From positions 15,829,868 through 15,893,867 of the forward strand of contig NC_072791.1 of assembly GCF_028583425.1 (NCBI RefSeq): 64,000 nucleotides of DNA, in the 5' to 3' direction. Below, in pieces: positions 22,591-34,464 of this stretch (positions within the stretch are counted from its first letter, which is position 1; each line of letters begins with the position of its first letter). The notes below the pieces were generated by a model. That model searched no databases and had not been told where the DNA came from. It was given only the letters and a program-made list of their open reading frames with translations. A program made the position numbers and the translations under genes. Source of the stretch: Eublepharis macularius (lineage: Eukaryota; Chordata; Lepidosauria; Squamata; Eublepharidae).

Positions 22591-23125
22591 TCCCCCCCCT
22601 AACTTAGGATCCCCAAGGCAGCAAACAATAAAAACATTAAAAGAATCTGAAAAAAACATGCCTGCAGATATAACAACCATTAACGATCATTAAAGTACAT
22701 CTGACGAAGAGAACTGAGATTCTCGAAAGCTTATGCTACAATAAAGTTGGTTAGTCTTAAAGGTGCTACTGGACTCTTTTTGATTTTGCTACTACTGACT
22801 AACACGGCTAACTCCTCGGCATAAAGTACATATAAAACAACTGCTAAAAATAAATAAAACGTTGACATGAATGGAAAGGAAGATCAATGAGGGAATGCCA
22901 GAAAAACAGAAAAGTCTTCACCTGCTGGCTAAAGATAAAGGGCGACAGACGAATCTCTCGGCAGGGAGTGCAGTAGTTTTGGTGTCATGACCGAAGAAGA
23001 GGCCCTTTCTCAGGTTACCACCTGCCTGGCCTAGAAGGCGGTCTGCCTGAAGCAGGGCCTCTGGAGATGACTGTAGCGGTTGGGTAAGTTCATACGGGAG
23101 TGGGTGGTCATGTTGCCCTCGTGTA
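22590..23125 (-). mobile_element. L2-like LINE 3' region, split by a short repeat
   Basis: Left part 22590-22700, right part 22832-23125 (GAAAAGTCTTCACCTGCTGG, GACCGAAGAAGAGGCCC). Interrupted by the element at 22701-22821. Confidence 0.7.
22701..22821 (+). mobile_element. 121-bp retroposon-like repeat with hammerhead-like 5' end
   Basis: Flanked by the 10-bp duplication TAAAGTACAT at 22691-22700 and 22822-22831. It starts exactly with CTGACGA, then one base, then the stem GAGAA/TTCTC (22709-22713 with 22720-22724), then GAAA, then AGC/GCT. The rest (GGTGCTACTGGACTC, GACTAACACGGC) is a common amniote dispersed repeat. Related pieces at 10540, 37201, 51440 and 54040. Confidence 0.8.
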
Positions 23126-23129
23126 TCTT

Positions 23130-23587
23130 AGCCACCTGATGAGTGCAGATACGGAGGCCTTTGTCTGTTCACAGCCTTGTCCCCAGTCAGCAAACATGAA
23201 TGGAGGGAAAGTATAGGGAGAGGAGGGGAGGACAGAGACCAAGCCCCCTCCCCACCCTCCAACCTCAGTGCTCCTTACAGCAGCTTCCCCATGGGGATGC
23301 ATTTAAGAATAATAGCATCTAAAGAACTGTCGGTCATTTTCCTGGCTTTATTGATGACAACTCTGAAATCCAGGCCCTACAACTGTGGGGACCCACGACA
23401 ACATCTAGCAGGTTCTTTTTCAGCTTGCTTTTTATTTATCCCCTGGGCTGTTTCCACACAGGGCCGAATTTAAGGGGCTGACAAGGAACAAAGCTGAAAA
23501 CTATCTGCAGCCTAATGCGGTGGAATCCCCCATTTGATAGTCACCTTAAAACGGCAGAAGATTTACGGTGGTGCCACCAGATGCTGC
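23130..23587. other. Intergenic stretch without recognised gene
   Basis: Nothing recognised beyond short chance open frames. Confidence 0.4.
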
Positions 23588-24080
23588 TAGGGTAACCAAC
23601 AGGCCTGTAGAAAAATGCACTGGCGCTCTAATAGAGGTTTAATGGGCTGCTATTTATTTCCATGCCACGAAATGCTTCAAGCAGCTGATTTCTGCACATT
23701 AAAGGGACAGGACTACCCCTGATCTGTTGGCAAAACCTAGAAGGTCGTCACAAAATACCAGAATATACCCTGCCTCTCAGTGCAGGCCAAGTAATGCTTT
23801 TAAAGATCACCTTGCAAGAAAAGTGCAGGACAGAGGCTTGGCTCCATGTATTTAAGAGATTTCGATGCTACCTCTCCAGTCTCGCTTGAGGTGGCTGGGT
23901 TTTACAGCACCTGGCTGTAGGTTTACCAGCAGGCCTGGGGGGAAATGTCCTGGCCCTTCAATAGAGACAATGTGTGGCGATGGAAAGCTGAAACCCATGG
24001 CATGAAGGTAAATAACATCACCCGGTAATTAATATCCCATTAAAGGGACAGGACCCTTTCCCCCCAGCCCTGTGGGCAAC
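23588..24080. mobile_element. Two hAT-like MITE copies (23588-23739, 23928-24080)
   Basis: First copy runs TAGGGTAACCAACAGGCCTG to CTGTTGGCAAAACCTA; second TAGGTTTACCAGCAGGCCTG to CTGTGGGCAAC. Both carry TTAAAGGGACAGGAC. No clean duplication found. A 25-28-bp tandem duplication (GGCAACTTTATTTGCAAG) follows at 24074-24116. Confidence 0.6.
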
Positions 24081-24250
24081 TTTATTTGCAAGTCAGGTGG
24101 CAACTTTATTTGCAAGCCAAATAACTTCTTAATCTACCAGCAGACTATCTTTTGTCTTTAAGCAGCAAAACAGATGACCAATAGCCCTTGATTTTATGTT
24201 ACAGAAGTCTGTTTTAAAGCCTTCATTACAATGTTTTGGACAGGTGAGCG

Positions 24251-24265
24251 AGCGCCATCTGGTGG
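24251..24265 (-). promoter_or_regulatory. CTCF-like binding site
   Basis: AGCGCCATCTGGTGG; reverse complement CCACCAGATGGCGCT fits the CTCF core. Same orientation as the site at 2411, so the two bracket ZBTB1 in tandem rather than convergently. Confidence 0.6.
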
Positions 24266-24299
24266 CTAATTTAAAACAGGCATACTTCGGCAGCCACAG

Positions 24300-24940
24300 A
24301 AATTGGAAAGGTTTGAAAGTTGCAAGCTCTGTACCAAAAGCGTCTTACTTGATTGAATAACTTCTTAATGAGTAATTTTGCAGATGGCATTTAGACAGTG
24401 CTTTAAATGCCAGTCAACTGGGCCAGCCAGCTGGTGTCTGAATTGTGGAAGAGCTAGTGTCCTTTTTCCTTTTCCCTTCTGCTGTGCAAGTTTGCGTTTG
24501 GTATGATGTAGGCAGTCCATATGGATGATGGGTCTCCCCTTTCCTCATGTGTAAGAGGGAAGAAGTGCATTAGTCAGGCAATGCACAGAATTTCCATATC
24601 CTCCAAGACATAGCCTGCAAGATGAAAAAGAGGGTTCTCCACCATGTAAAATCGCTGGCCGGCCCAGTTAAGGAATATTCTGAGCTCCTATGACTAATTA
24701 TTATTGTTTGGTGGTGGCAGAAAGTGCCATTAAGTCATCATCATCATATCTTTTATTGGCATAATAAAAAAAGAATGACATCTACATTCAATAGGAGGTT
24801 AAGATCATATATATAAAACGAAAACAAAAAAAACCCCATAAAATTAGCATAAAACCTCATTTTACAGCATATTTGGATTTGATTTTAAGTGTTCCCTCAA
24901 AAAATCTTGCGACTTTTCTAGTAATTTCTGCCACCAAATC
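24300..24940. other. Intergenic stretch without recognised gene
   Basis: A 5S SINE tail piece sits at 24705-24740 (its partner resumes near 25063), followed by an L2-like tail at 24741-25010. Confidence 0.45.
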
Positions 24941-25062
24941 ACTCAGGGCTGTAACCCGCCCTGAGCCCGCTCGTGGGGAGGGCGGGCTTTAAATGAAAGC
25001 AAGCAAGCAATAAGAACCGACAACTGATCACAGTATTCTGAGGAACCATTATCTGGGGAAGA

Positions 25063-25232
25063 CTCAAGCTGGTTTATGGCAACCCCTGCTGGAGTTTATA
25101 AGGCAAGAGGTGGTTTGCCATTGCCTACCTCTGCAACCCTGGTCTTTGCTGGTGGCCTCCCATCCAGTTATTAACCAAGGCTGGCCCCTGCTTAGCTTTG
25201 TGGATCTGATGAGATCAGCCTTGCCTGGGCTT
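25063..25232 (-). mobile_element. 5S-rRNA-derived SINE (split copy)
   Basis: GGTTTGCCATTGCCTACCTC body and a degraded 5S head ending GATCTGATGAGATCAGCC. Its tail appears at 24705-24740, so an L2-like fragment probably inserted in between. Confidence 0.7.
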
Positions 25233-25234
25233 TT

Positions 25235-25640
25235 ATTATTTATTTCTATCATTTATAGCCAACCTACTCACTGAGACTCAAGGTGGGTTACACCCTATAA
25301 GTCAAATGCAGTCGACAACCAGTAAACAGTGCAGAAGAGTTTGGACTGCAGAAATCTGAAACCAAACAAAAATCTGAAACGGAGGTGAAACAAAGCATAA
25401 GCATTTAAGCACAACACGTTAAGCGATGCAGAAATTATGTAATCGGAGCATACTTATGGCAACAGACAGAATATAGCAGTATGGTCCACAGTCCCTGTCC
25501 CTTTACCAAAGCATCTTTCTGAACTGTTTCATTACAGTGCAGCCCTATTACCTATGGAAAAAAGCCCTCCGTGAAAGAGAAAGGTCTTTATGCCCACAAT
25601 TCATGTTTGCACATCCTGTAAAATACATGGTAGTCAATTG
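25235..25640 (-). mobile_element. L2-like LINE 3' fragment
   Basis: CACTGAGACTCAAGGTGGGTTACA start and GCAGAAATCTGAAAC text match the fragments at 27370-27780 and 42595-43000. Confidence 0.65.
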
Positions 25641-26365
25641 GGTGGTTAAGAAGCATCTTGCTTGCTGTTAAACTAGTCTATAAAAGCTGACTGCATGGTT
25701 GGCAGGTTGCATTTGGCCCAGTATGTCACAGATTTTACTGGTCTGATGTACAGAAGGATTCCGGCAACTGACAACCTTTGGGGCAAATTTGCGCTGCACC
25801 CAGATAACTGAATAAAGAAGTAAAATAAATTTTGGAGGAATGGCATGAGGTCTTGGCAGCAGGCCAGGGTAGAAGAGGTTGGAAACTCGGCTTGAAAAAT
25901 TGCCAAATTCTCAACTCGCTTCTGTATATATTCCTTTAAATAGCAACTTAATACACCACTGTTATCCCATAGCCTGAAAAGTTTCACCAGATGATGTCTC
26001 AATAGAGCTAAAGTTCTTCCTTCTTTCCACTATTTCTTAACCATGCCTGGGGCTTGCTGGTCCTTCTCTTGCATGGTGTTCTTCCTGGAGGGAGGAGGTA
26101 GAAGTTTCTAGTAGCCTTTGGCTCATGTTAGAGGCTAGAGCTATGCTCCTGAATCTATAATTACAGGGCTTCTGAAGTGATCCTTCCACGATATGGCTGC
26201 GGCACTTTAATGAAGTGGCCTTAACTTCAATTTTCTTAATCTGAGAGATCATTTTCCACAGAGCCTTGGCTGCTAAGCAAATGCCGCATAACTCATGCAT
26301 GCAGTAGAGGATTCTGGGACATGTGTTGAGTTCATACGGCACTGACGAGGATTTTATGGCCTCAG
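25640..26365. other. Intergenic stretch without recognised gene
   Basis: Minus-strand frames of about 100 codons at 25673-26002 and 26037-26342 have no recognisable domain or splice context. Confidence 0.4.
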
Positions 26366-26369
26366 CGTC

Positions 26370-26790
26370 GCTTTATCTGAACTGAATTTATTAATTTGTA
26401 CTCTGCCTTTCCCCTCAGTGCGGACCTAGTGGGACTTACATCATCAGTCATCTCATCCATTTTATTCTCATAACAACTTTGTGAGGTAGATTAGGCTGAG
26501 AGTGTACGACTGGCAAAAGTCGTGCAGTAAGCTATAATAACATTCGATTTTGATTTATATACCGCCCTTCAGGACAACTTAAAGCCCACTCAGAGTGGTT
26601 TACAAAGTGTGTTGTTGTTATCCCCAAAACAATCACCCTGTGAGGTAGGTGGGGCTGAGAGAGCTCTGAGAGAGCTGTGACTGACCCCAGGTCACCCAGC
26701 TGGCTTCAAGCGGAGGAATGAGGAATCAAACCCAGACTTCCAGATTAGAGTCCGGCTGCTCTTAACCACTACACCAAACTGGTTCTCACT
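26370..26790 (-). mobile_element. Two tandem tRNA-derived SINEs, both minus
   Basis: 26370-26527 (general subfamily) and 26528-26790 (the AGAGAGCTCTGAGAGAGCTG subfamily, head GTTTGGTGTAGTGGTTAAGA on the minus strand). Confidence 0.85.
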
Positions 26791-27369
26791 CACTATCATG
26801 TTTCCCTTACAGCAGACAAAATTCATGGTCTTCATTAGTATCTTAAAAGATGGAGAAATTCAACCTCCCCCATCACGGTTGACCTGTATGATAGGAAAAG
26901 CACCCTTATTGAAATCCTGGCTGCCGTGAAACTATTAAATGCATAAAGCTTGTCTGGAGAAAAGGTAACCTTAGTTCTAGCTTTATCCTATGCCTGTTTC
27001 TGAACAAAGTAGTTCTTCCTGTGTGAACTACTATGAACTTTTATTGAAACAAATGATAATAATTTCTGCCAGAGGAGCCCTCAAGACAAACCTGGCAGCA
27101 CTCATATCTATCTGAGCAGCTTTGTTCTGGGTTTTAATGATTGCTTTAAAGCTCCCTATGCCATCTTTTATGGCAGAGCTGTCAGGTTGCCCCTTGGACA
27201 ATATACCTTTAAGTCCACATTCTTCTGGTTTCTCCATCTTCCTGGTTCTGCTGTTCGTAAGTAGGGAGTCTTGCATGTTTCTGCAGTCGGAGAAGTCAGA
27301 CCAAGAAACAAGGAAGTGAGCAAATATGTTGGCCTCTTCTCCACTTTATTGGTACTTTAAAATTTTTCA

Positions 27370-27850
27370 TTTTTATTTTATATTATTTATAGTCTACCTC
27401 ACTAAGACCCAAGGCAGATTATACAGTGTAAGTCAATATGATCAACAGCGGGGACATTCAATAAATAGTACAATAGGGTACGGATTGTAGAAATTTGAAA
27501 GCGAGCATCGATCTGACTACAGGCTTAAAACACTGCAGAAACAAATCATAAGTGATTCTAATTTCTAAGGCAAGATATACTGTAAACAACGCAGAAAGTG
27601 GATTGCAAAGACAATGCAATAAAAGCAAGAGGATTTCTACAACGGATATTGCAGTAGACTACAGTCCCATTCCATTATAAAGCACCCTCCTGATCTGGTC
27701 CAGATTATACTATGGTTCTAATCCCTTTATAAAAATACCCTCTTGGAATTACAATTTGGCACATTCTGCAGAACGACAGAGGCACGGAAGGCCGCCTCAC
27801 CTCCTTGGGCAGGCCGTTCCACGTGGTGCCAGAGAGAGATTGGGGAGGCC
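27370..27850 (-). mobile_element. L2-like LINE 3' fragment
   Basis: TATAGTCTACCTCACTAAGA, GGCAGATTATACAGTGTAAG and TTGGGCAGGCCGTTCCACGT match the family's 3' region. Confidence 0.7.
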
Positions 27851-27903
27851 CAGTTTCAAGCCCCCATTGCCATGAAGCACATTGGAGAAACCTTGGGACA
27901 ATC

Positions 27904-28163
27904 CAGGGCTTTTTTTCAGGGGGAACGCGAGGGAACGGAGTTCCGGCACCTCTTGAAAATGGTCACATGGCTGGTGGCCCCGCCCCCTGATCTCCAGACA
28001 GAGGGGAGTTGAGATTGCCCTATGTGCTGCTGAGCGGCACGGAGGGCAATCTGAACTCCCCTCTGTCTGGAGATCAGGGGGCGGGGCCACCGGCCATGTG
28101 ACCATTTTCTCTGAGGGCAACCCACTGAGTTCCGCCACCTCTTTTCCCAGAAAAAAAAGCCTG
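27904..28163. mobile_element. Palindromic non-autonomous hAT
   Basis: Flanked by GGACAATC at 27896-27903 and 28164-28171. Arms mirror as in the 20674 copy; the right end is slightly eroded (GCCTG). Confidence 0.93.
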
Positions 28164-28179
28164 GGACAATCAGTCTCTC

Positions 28180-29310
28180 TCAATCTAATCTACTTCGCAG
28201 GGTTGTTTCGAGGATAAAATGGAGAAGGGGAGAAAGAAATATACCACGTTGAATTCCTTGAAAAACGAGTAGGATCAAAGGATCATCATCATAAATGAGT
28301 AAATGCTTCCCAATCTTGTTCAATTTTTACCTTTCAAAGTTTCCCACCACTTTTTATCTGCCTTTGCTCCACAAGATAAAATCATAGTCACAAAAATGCA
28401 GTTATTAAGAAACAAACCTTTAAAAGAGTATGTCCTTTAGAGGACCCATACCTGGCATGGTGAGTGACACTAATGTCCCATAAGGGGTTCTCGGCATATG
28501 GTGGTGGAGAGTGCCCTCAAGTCATAGCTGACTTATAGTTACTCACAAAAAGCATTTGTAATTTATCATAATATGTTTTGGTGCACTCTCCCAATAGGGA
28601 TAGCACACAAATGCAATTGTGTACAAGGGTTTTTCTTTTTCTTCAGACAATGCACAATGAGCTCATTGTAAAAAACACGCTTTGCACATCATTGGAAACA
28701 AAAAGCATGGCAGGGTTTTTAGAAACAAGCTACATATTAATACCAGTAGGAAGGCTATCCAGCAAGGATAATAGGTATTAAGTTGTGAATATATGAACAT
28801 AACAATTGCCTTGAAGGAACAGACCAAGATCTATCTAGTGCAACATTCTGATTCCAGCAGAAAACTAGATGCCCTCGCTAAGCTCACAAACAAGTAATGA
28901 AAGCCTCCTTTGTTTATCCTCGGCATCTGGCATTCAGGCGTATACTGCCTTTAAACATGGAGGCTTTGTTTAGTCATGAAGGTCAATAGCTATGGATATT
29001 CTCCATATATTTGTGCAATATTCCCTTCTTTTAAAACAAAAATCTCTCTAAAACTAGTGCTTATTGCCAGGACTTCTTCAGAATTTCTGCCACTCAAGAG
29101 TTTGAAGAAAACTTTTTTGGAATGGATTCAGTTTATTGGGACAGGAACTCCTTTGCTGTTAATTTCCGAATGGAACAAATTCTAGTTTGGGGGAAGTGTT
29201 TTTAATCTCTTCATCTGCCATGAGGAAAGCGCATGGTATGGCTGTGTGGTGATTTTGTTTGCAAAGCACTGTACTAGTAAATGCTTTTTTGAGGGAGAGG
29301 GAACCAGTTA
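28180..29310. other. Intergenic stretch, SINE and CR1 pieces
   Basis: tRNA-SINE 3' part at 28180-28270; 5S SINE tail at 28500-28545; a minus-strand CR1/L3-like 3' end at 28790-28950 (GAACATAACAATTGCCTTG). No gene seen. Confidence 0.45.
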
Positions 29311-29318
29311 GTTGTATA

Positions 29319-29563
29319 CAGGGCTTTTTTTCTGGGGAAAGAGGTGGTGGAACTCGGTGGGTTGCCCTCATAGAAAATGGTCACATGGCTGGTGGCCCCG
29401 CCCCCTGATCTCCAGACAGGGGAGTTTAGATTGTGGCGCAGAGGGCGATCTAAACTCCCCTCTGCCTGGAGATCAGGGGGCGGGGCCACCAGCCATGTGA
29501 CCATTTTCAAGAGGAACTCTGTTCCACCACGTTCCAGCTGAAAAAAAGCCCTGGTTGTATATA
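29319..29563. mobile_element. Palindromic non-autonomous hAT
   Basis: Exact duplication GTTGTATA at 29311-29318 and 29564-29571; complete CAGGGCTTTTTTTC termini. Confidence 0.94.
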
Positions 29564-29574
29564 GTTTAACTAAT

Positions 29575-32160
29575 GAAGATTTGTAAACCTTGATTAAAAG
29601 CCAACAGCAGTCAATGCACATGGCTTTATCCTGAAGACAAAGTCTGATATTCTGTGAAAACTGAATATTTTGGTCATAGTAAAAATATGAATGAATACCA
29701 GTTTTTTACAAGTATGCATGAATTTTCTGCTGAAGTATTGGTTAAAAATTTTTCTTTTGCAGAGGTAAGAGTGCAGTCCTAAACAAAGTTACACCCTCCT
29801 AAGCCCATTGAAATCCGTTCAACTCTGTTTGGGATGACCCATTGTGTTGCTTTTCGTATTAGCAGAACAAACAACAATCTGGAGTGATTTCAAGAGTGGT
29901 CAGTGTATAAAAATACACAACCACAGAGCTCCTCGGACCTATGCCATTTCTCTCTGGAGGGAGAGCTTCCTTTGAAACGTGCAGCCACGAAACACATCTA
30001 CTGGTGTACTTTGGCACCAACAAAACATACTTGGAAATTATTTTAGTCTGGTTCCTAGATTTATGAAGAGCTGTCATCAAAAACCCCAATTACACTTTGT
30101 TTCAACCTCCCAAAGATACCCTCACCTAGTTATTTCTTTATCCAACATCCACCCGAGGCTCATGATGTGCCTTCCAAACCACCCTGTTCTCCAGATTACC
30201 CTCCCTACTACCTCCAACCTTGCTCGCACACTTCCTGTTTTCTGTTCCCTAACCTAAGGGTAGGTATGCTTTTTAGGCTGACACCATCTATATAATTCTG
30301 CCTCCTTTGTATGGCTCTGAGTTGAACGCTGGCCGAGAGCCCTCAAAAGCTGGCAGTGACCCAGATGTGGCCATGTCTGCACCACTTAATAGCTCCCAGT
30401 AGAGTTGCCAAGCTCCAGGTGGAGCCTGGAGATTTCCCAGAATTACAACTCATCTCCAGACTACAGAGATCAATTCCCCTGGAGAAAATGGCTGGAGGGT
30501 GGACCCTATGACATTATACTCTGCTGAGGTCCCTCCCCTTCACAGCTCCATCACCCACAGGGTCTATTATCTAAATCTCCAGGAATTTCTTAAGTCAGAG
30601 TGGACAACTTTACTTTTCAATCCACTAGCTAGTGCTGCAGTCCGGTGGGCATATGCTCCTGACAAATTGTTAAACAGCTTAACGGCTGGATGACAAATAC
30701 CCACAGGCTACTGTGACCCAGCCCCTCTGCCCGAAATCTCCCCTTAAAACCCAGCCCATTTCTGGCCTCCTCTCTATATACTTGGTGGCGTCAGAAAAAT
30801 ATGCAGATTGGCTAAATGATGAAACTGTGGCAATGAAGTAATTTATGAACAAGTTGGATGCATTATATAGTAAATGACAGACCAGCCTAGCCCTTTAAAA
30901 CAACCTCAGGGGACAACCCGTCCCTTTTCCGTCTCTGACGTGAGCCTTCTGTTGCCAAAAGAGGAAAGATAGAGAGCTGCGCAAGATTTTTTTTCCCCTT
31001 AAGGTGCCTTTCATTAAATTATTTCTTACACACAAGATCCCAACAAACTGGAGGACTAAGTGCTTTTCCTTTCTGGTTTATCTCCAGCGGGTGTGAGAAG
31101 GAATTCTAACACTGCGACCAAAAAAGGTTAAATTCCTTTCCAGCTCTTTGCTTGCTCAAAGGCGGTATTTGACATTTAGCTGAATTTATATAACTTGCAA
31201 ACAGTGACATGGTGGCTGAGAATCTGAGCTGAACCCTTAAACTCAAACTGAAAAGATATCACTTGCACATCTTTTTCACTTTGCCAGCTGCTCCTTTCCT
31301 CTCTGACGCTCGACATTACCCCCCCCCCCCGTCCCTTTTTGCTGTATACAGCCCCCAGCCCACCTCGGCCTTCAGACCTTTCAGATACGACTTCTTGTAT
31401 TCCCCCTGCACTACCAAGTCTGAATGCCAAGATACTGGCATGGGGCAGAGAAAGGAGGATGCCAGAGGAAAACTGACCAAGTGAAGGCGGTTTCAGAAAC
31501 TCATAGGCATTGTTTTGAAAATCCACAGTCCTTTAGAGAAAGAAAAGTTTTCTCCATATGCTTGTAAGATGTTTGTACAAGTTGTTGCTGTGAGGGGGGG
31601 GGGAGTCCAATTCAAAGGCTCAAAAACTCATGTTAGATAGAAATGTGGGGGGCGGTTAATCAGGATCAGGAACATTTCTTAGGGACAGAAGGACAAAGTC
31701 CTTATCAAGGGACTGTGTGTGTTCCTCCTGTTTCCAGGTATTGTCTTCCCTTGATCCCATTTGCTCTAATTTGCCTTGTTTTCTTCAGTAAAAAAGATTC
31801 ATCTGCTTCTAGCCTAGCATGGGGTCATTTTGATGACGCTAGGAAATTTACAAGTTAAGCATGAAAGCAATGGCCTTCCCATGCTGTTTGTCTCCAGCAC
31901 TGGTTATTCAGAGGCACACTGTTGCTGAACATAAGATTCTATGCAGCTATCATAGTTAGTAAGCTATAGTGCAAAATGTCCTTTCTCCAAATGTACAGTC
32001 CCTTCTCTGTTGCCCCATTTTTCTCCAAGAATCTACACTCCTCATATTGCATTGCCCTATCTTTGCTCAAACACATCTACTTTTTTCAACAATGATGCCC
32101 TCCATGGATCTTCTGCTCTAGGACTGGTCAAGGTTAAGCTCCTGCTGCCCCCTACATTTG
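29575..32160. other. Intergenic stretch without recognised gene
   Basis: A truncated TAGGGTTGCCA-type hAT copy at about 30403-30590 (GAGTTGCCAAGCTCCAGG start). A C-run at 31321-31330. Otherwise unassigned. Confidence 0.45.
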
Positions 32161-32167
32161 TCTGCAT

Positions 32168-32334
32168 TGGTAGTGGAGAGTGCTCTCAAGTCAGAGTTGA
32201 CTTATGGCAACCCCTGGCGAGATATTCATGGCAAGAGACTAACAGAGGGGCTTTGCCATTGCCTGCCTCTGCAACCCTGGTCTTCATTGGAGGTCTCCCA
32301 TCCAATTACTAACCAAGGCCAACCCTGCTTAGCT
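32168..32334 (-). mobile_element. 5S-rRNA-derived SINE, truncated in the 5S head
   Basis: GTAGTGGAGAGTGCTCTCAA tail through CCCTGCTTAGC; the rest of the 5S region is missing. Confidence 0.85.
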
Positions 32335-32719
32335 GCATTATTACATACCTTCCCCCAGTCTGGATCTATTTTTTTAAAGGTGGAACTCAAATCTACTGAG
32401 ATGGTGCACCATAAGCCTTATAAATGTAAGCCTTTTTGTGTTTGTACGGTTATAAAATTTATTTAACAAGATGAATGCATTCAGGGATCTGTTCAAATGC
32501 AACTTTTTGACTTCATGCATTTTCCAGGGCTGCTCTGTGACTCTGGAAAGTTTTTGGTTTGCTTACTGAGAGTAATGAGAATTCTGTTAAATAACTCCCC
32601 TTCTTCCAGCTACCAACTGCCACCGGAAAAGGAGGCTCTCCTTCATTCTGCCTGGGCCAAGGCTTCACTAAAATTATATTTTGATTGATATTTGTATTTC
32701 TTACGAAATTCTACTTATC

Positions 32720-33885
32720 ACAGGGTGATACCATCCTTTTTTCAAGTTCACAGCAGCATACCTGTTTCTCCCCTACCTCATTTTATTTTCACAGCAACCC
32801 TGCGAGGTAGATTATGCTGAAATCAATTGTTCCCACATCCCCCAGTCAGCATCATGAATCTAGGTCTCCCTCGTCTGGCATTCTAACCACTATGGTGTCG
32901 GAAATTACTTCGTGAACTCTTTTTGAGGGGATATTTGATGTGTCTTCATGGCCACCCAGTTACAAAATCTTCATCAGGTTAATTTGTTTAACAGTTAGGG
33001 ACTTTCCTTTCTGATAAACCTTGTATGGAGGACAAATTCCAAAAGATTTAGAGGCAGAGCCTGGACAGGGCCTTCAGAGGTTATAATGCCATAGAATCCA
33101 GGCTCTGAAGTTGCCATTTTTTCCAGGGAAATTGATCTCTGGAAATTAACTGCAATTCCAGAACACCCGGCCCTACCTGGAGACTGGCAACCCTCTCCAA
33201 AGATCATAATTCCAGAAGGGAATTATCTACACAAAAAGCTTATACAAGAACTTTTTAAAAAATTCTTTAAAGTGCCACGATTCCTGTTTGTTTTTAAATG
33301 CGTCTGCAGCTGTCAAAAGGGTCTTTGCCCCCTTACTAACACATTTATTGTGGCTTTCATGACCCAGAGACCATGTCAGCAGATGCATGAAATATTAGCT
33401 TTTCTGTGTTGAAAAATCTCTGGTGTGTGCCTAAACATGTCTGTGATTTCTGAAACAAGCAGAAAAGGGGAGCCTGGGAGGTAGCGGGGTTCAAACCCCA
33501 AAAGGGAAAGCCTTCTTCAGGTATAAGCCTGGGTAAAGTAGAGGACATTTGAAGCTCTCTGTGCGTGTGGAGAAAAAGGGATTGTGGGTTGTGACCAGAA
33601 CCCTCCTGAAGTAAAAGTTTGATGTAACCTAATGAGGAGCTGGAAAGGTCCAAAGGCAAACGTTTTAAAAACAGGAACAAAATATTACAGGTGTCAAATC
33701 ACCCTTTGGGGGAGGGGGGAAGACTCCATTTAGAACCCACATTCTGCCATGGAAGCCGGATGGGAGACCTTGGGCCTATCTCACAGGGTTGTTGTGAGGA
33801 TAAAAATGGAAGCGAATGGAAGCCGTTCTGGGAACCCATTGGGAAGAAAGGCGGGGTGTGCGTGAGGTAAATAAACGTTTATTAA
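32720..33885. repeat. SINE and hAT fragments upstream of HSPA2
   Basis: tRNA SINE (-) at 32720-32900; truncated TAGGGTTGCCA-type hAT at 33036-33195; a repeat with TCTTCAGG and a GGGGTTCAAACCCC stem at 33485-33525; tRNA SINE (+) at 33720-33885 ending GTAAATAAACG. The HSPA2 flank begins after it. Confidence 0.6.
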
Positions 33886-34070
33886 CAGTCCTTTCGTGAC
33901 AAGCCAGTCTAGACATGCTCAAGCACAGCCTGTCGAGTCAGCTGAGCTGACGACAAAACTTTCTCCTCGTCTGAGGTAACACCGCCCCCTCCCCCTCCGA
34001 ATCTTCCGGCTGCCGTTAGAAGCAAGTAGAAGGCGCTCGAGCTTAACCTGACGCGCAAGAGCGCTGCTCT

Positions 34071-34330
34071 ATTTGCATAACTGCCGCCCAGAAGGCGTCT
34101 CACGCCCGCCCAGATCGCAGCCCCTGCAAATCCCATTGGCTGTCTATGACATCAATCCTTCTCCACCGTGCTGGCCTCCTCTGGAAGTTTCTGGCCGGGA
34201 CGAGGAGCAGAGGCGTGGCCGTCAGGGAAGCGGGCGGAAGCGATTGGCCGGAGGTCCGAAAACGACGACGCGATTGGACGGGCTCATTCTGGCAGGTTCC
34301 AGAAGCGGGGGCGCGCCGCGGCTATAAAAG
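34071..34330 (+). promoter_or_regulatory. HSPA2: HSPA2 promoter: octamer, CCAAT boxes, heat-shock elements, TATA box
   Basis: Read 5' to 3': octamer ATTTGCAT at 34071-34078; inverted CCAAT (ATTGG) at 34135-34139, 34243-34247 and 34273-34277; a weaker heat-shock element, GAAgtTTC with a CTC before it, near 34178-34191; a four-unit element TTCtgGCAggTTCcaGAA at 34287-34304 with one mismatched unit; TATAAAAG at 34323-34330. Transcription should start near 34353-34358. Alternating TTC/GAA units at 5-bp spacing are the binding site of HSF trimers, and NF-Y binds the CCAAT boxes, an arrangement typical of stress-inducible Hsp70 genes. Occupancy is inferred. Confidence 0.85.
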
Positions 34331-34464
34331 CTGAACTACTGCGACGGCAACGGCAGATCGCGCCTGACTTTCGAGCCGAAGGAGCGGGCAGCAGCTGAGA
34401 GGATTTGATAGACGGTTTCTCGGCGCGGCTTCTGAGAAGCTCTTCTGACCGCGTAGCAGCAACC

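Noticed and set aside
33485-33525. Hammerhead-like motif upstream of HSPA2
   Set aside because: CTGAAGA and a stem are present but the GAAA is degraded; too weak alone.
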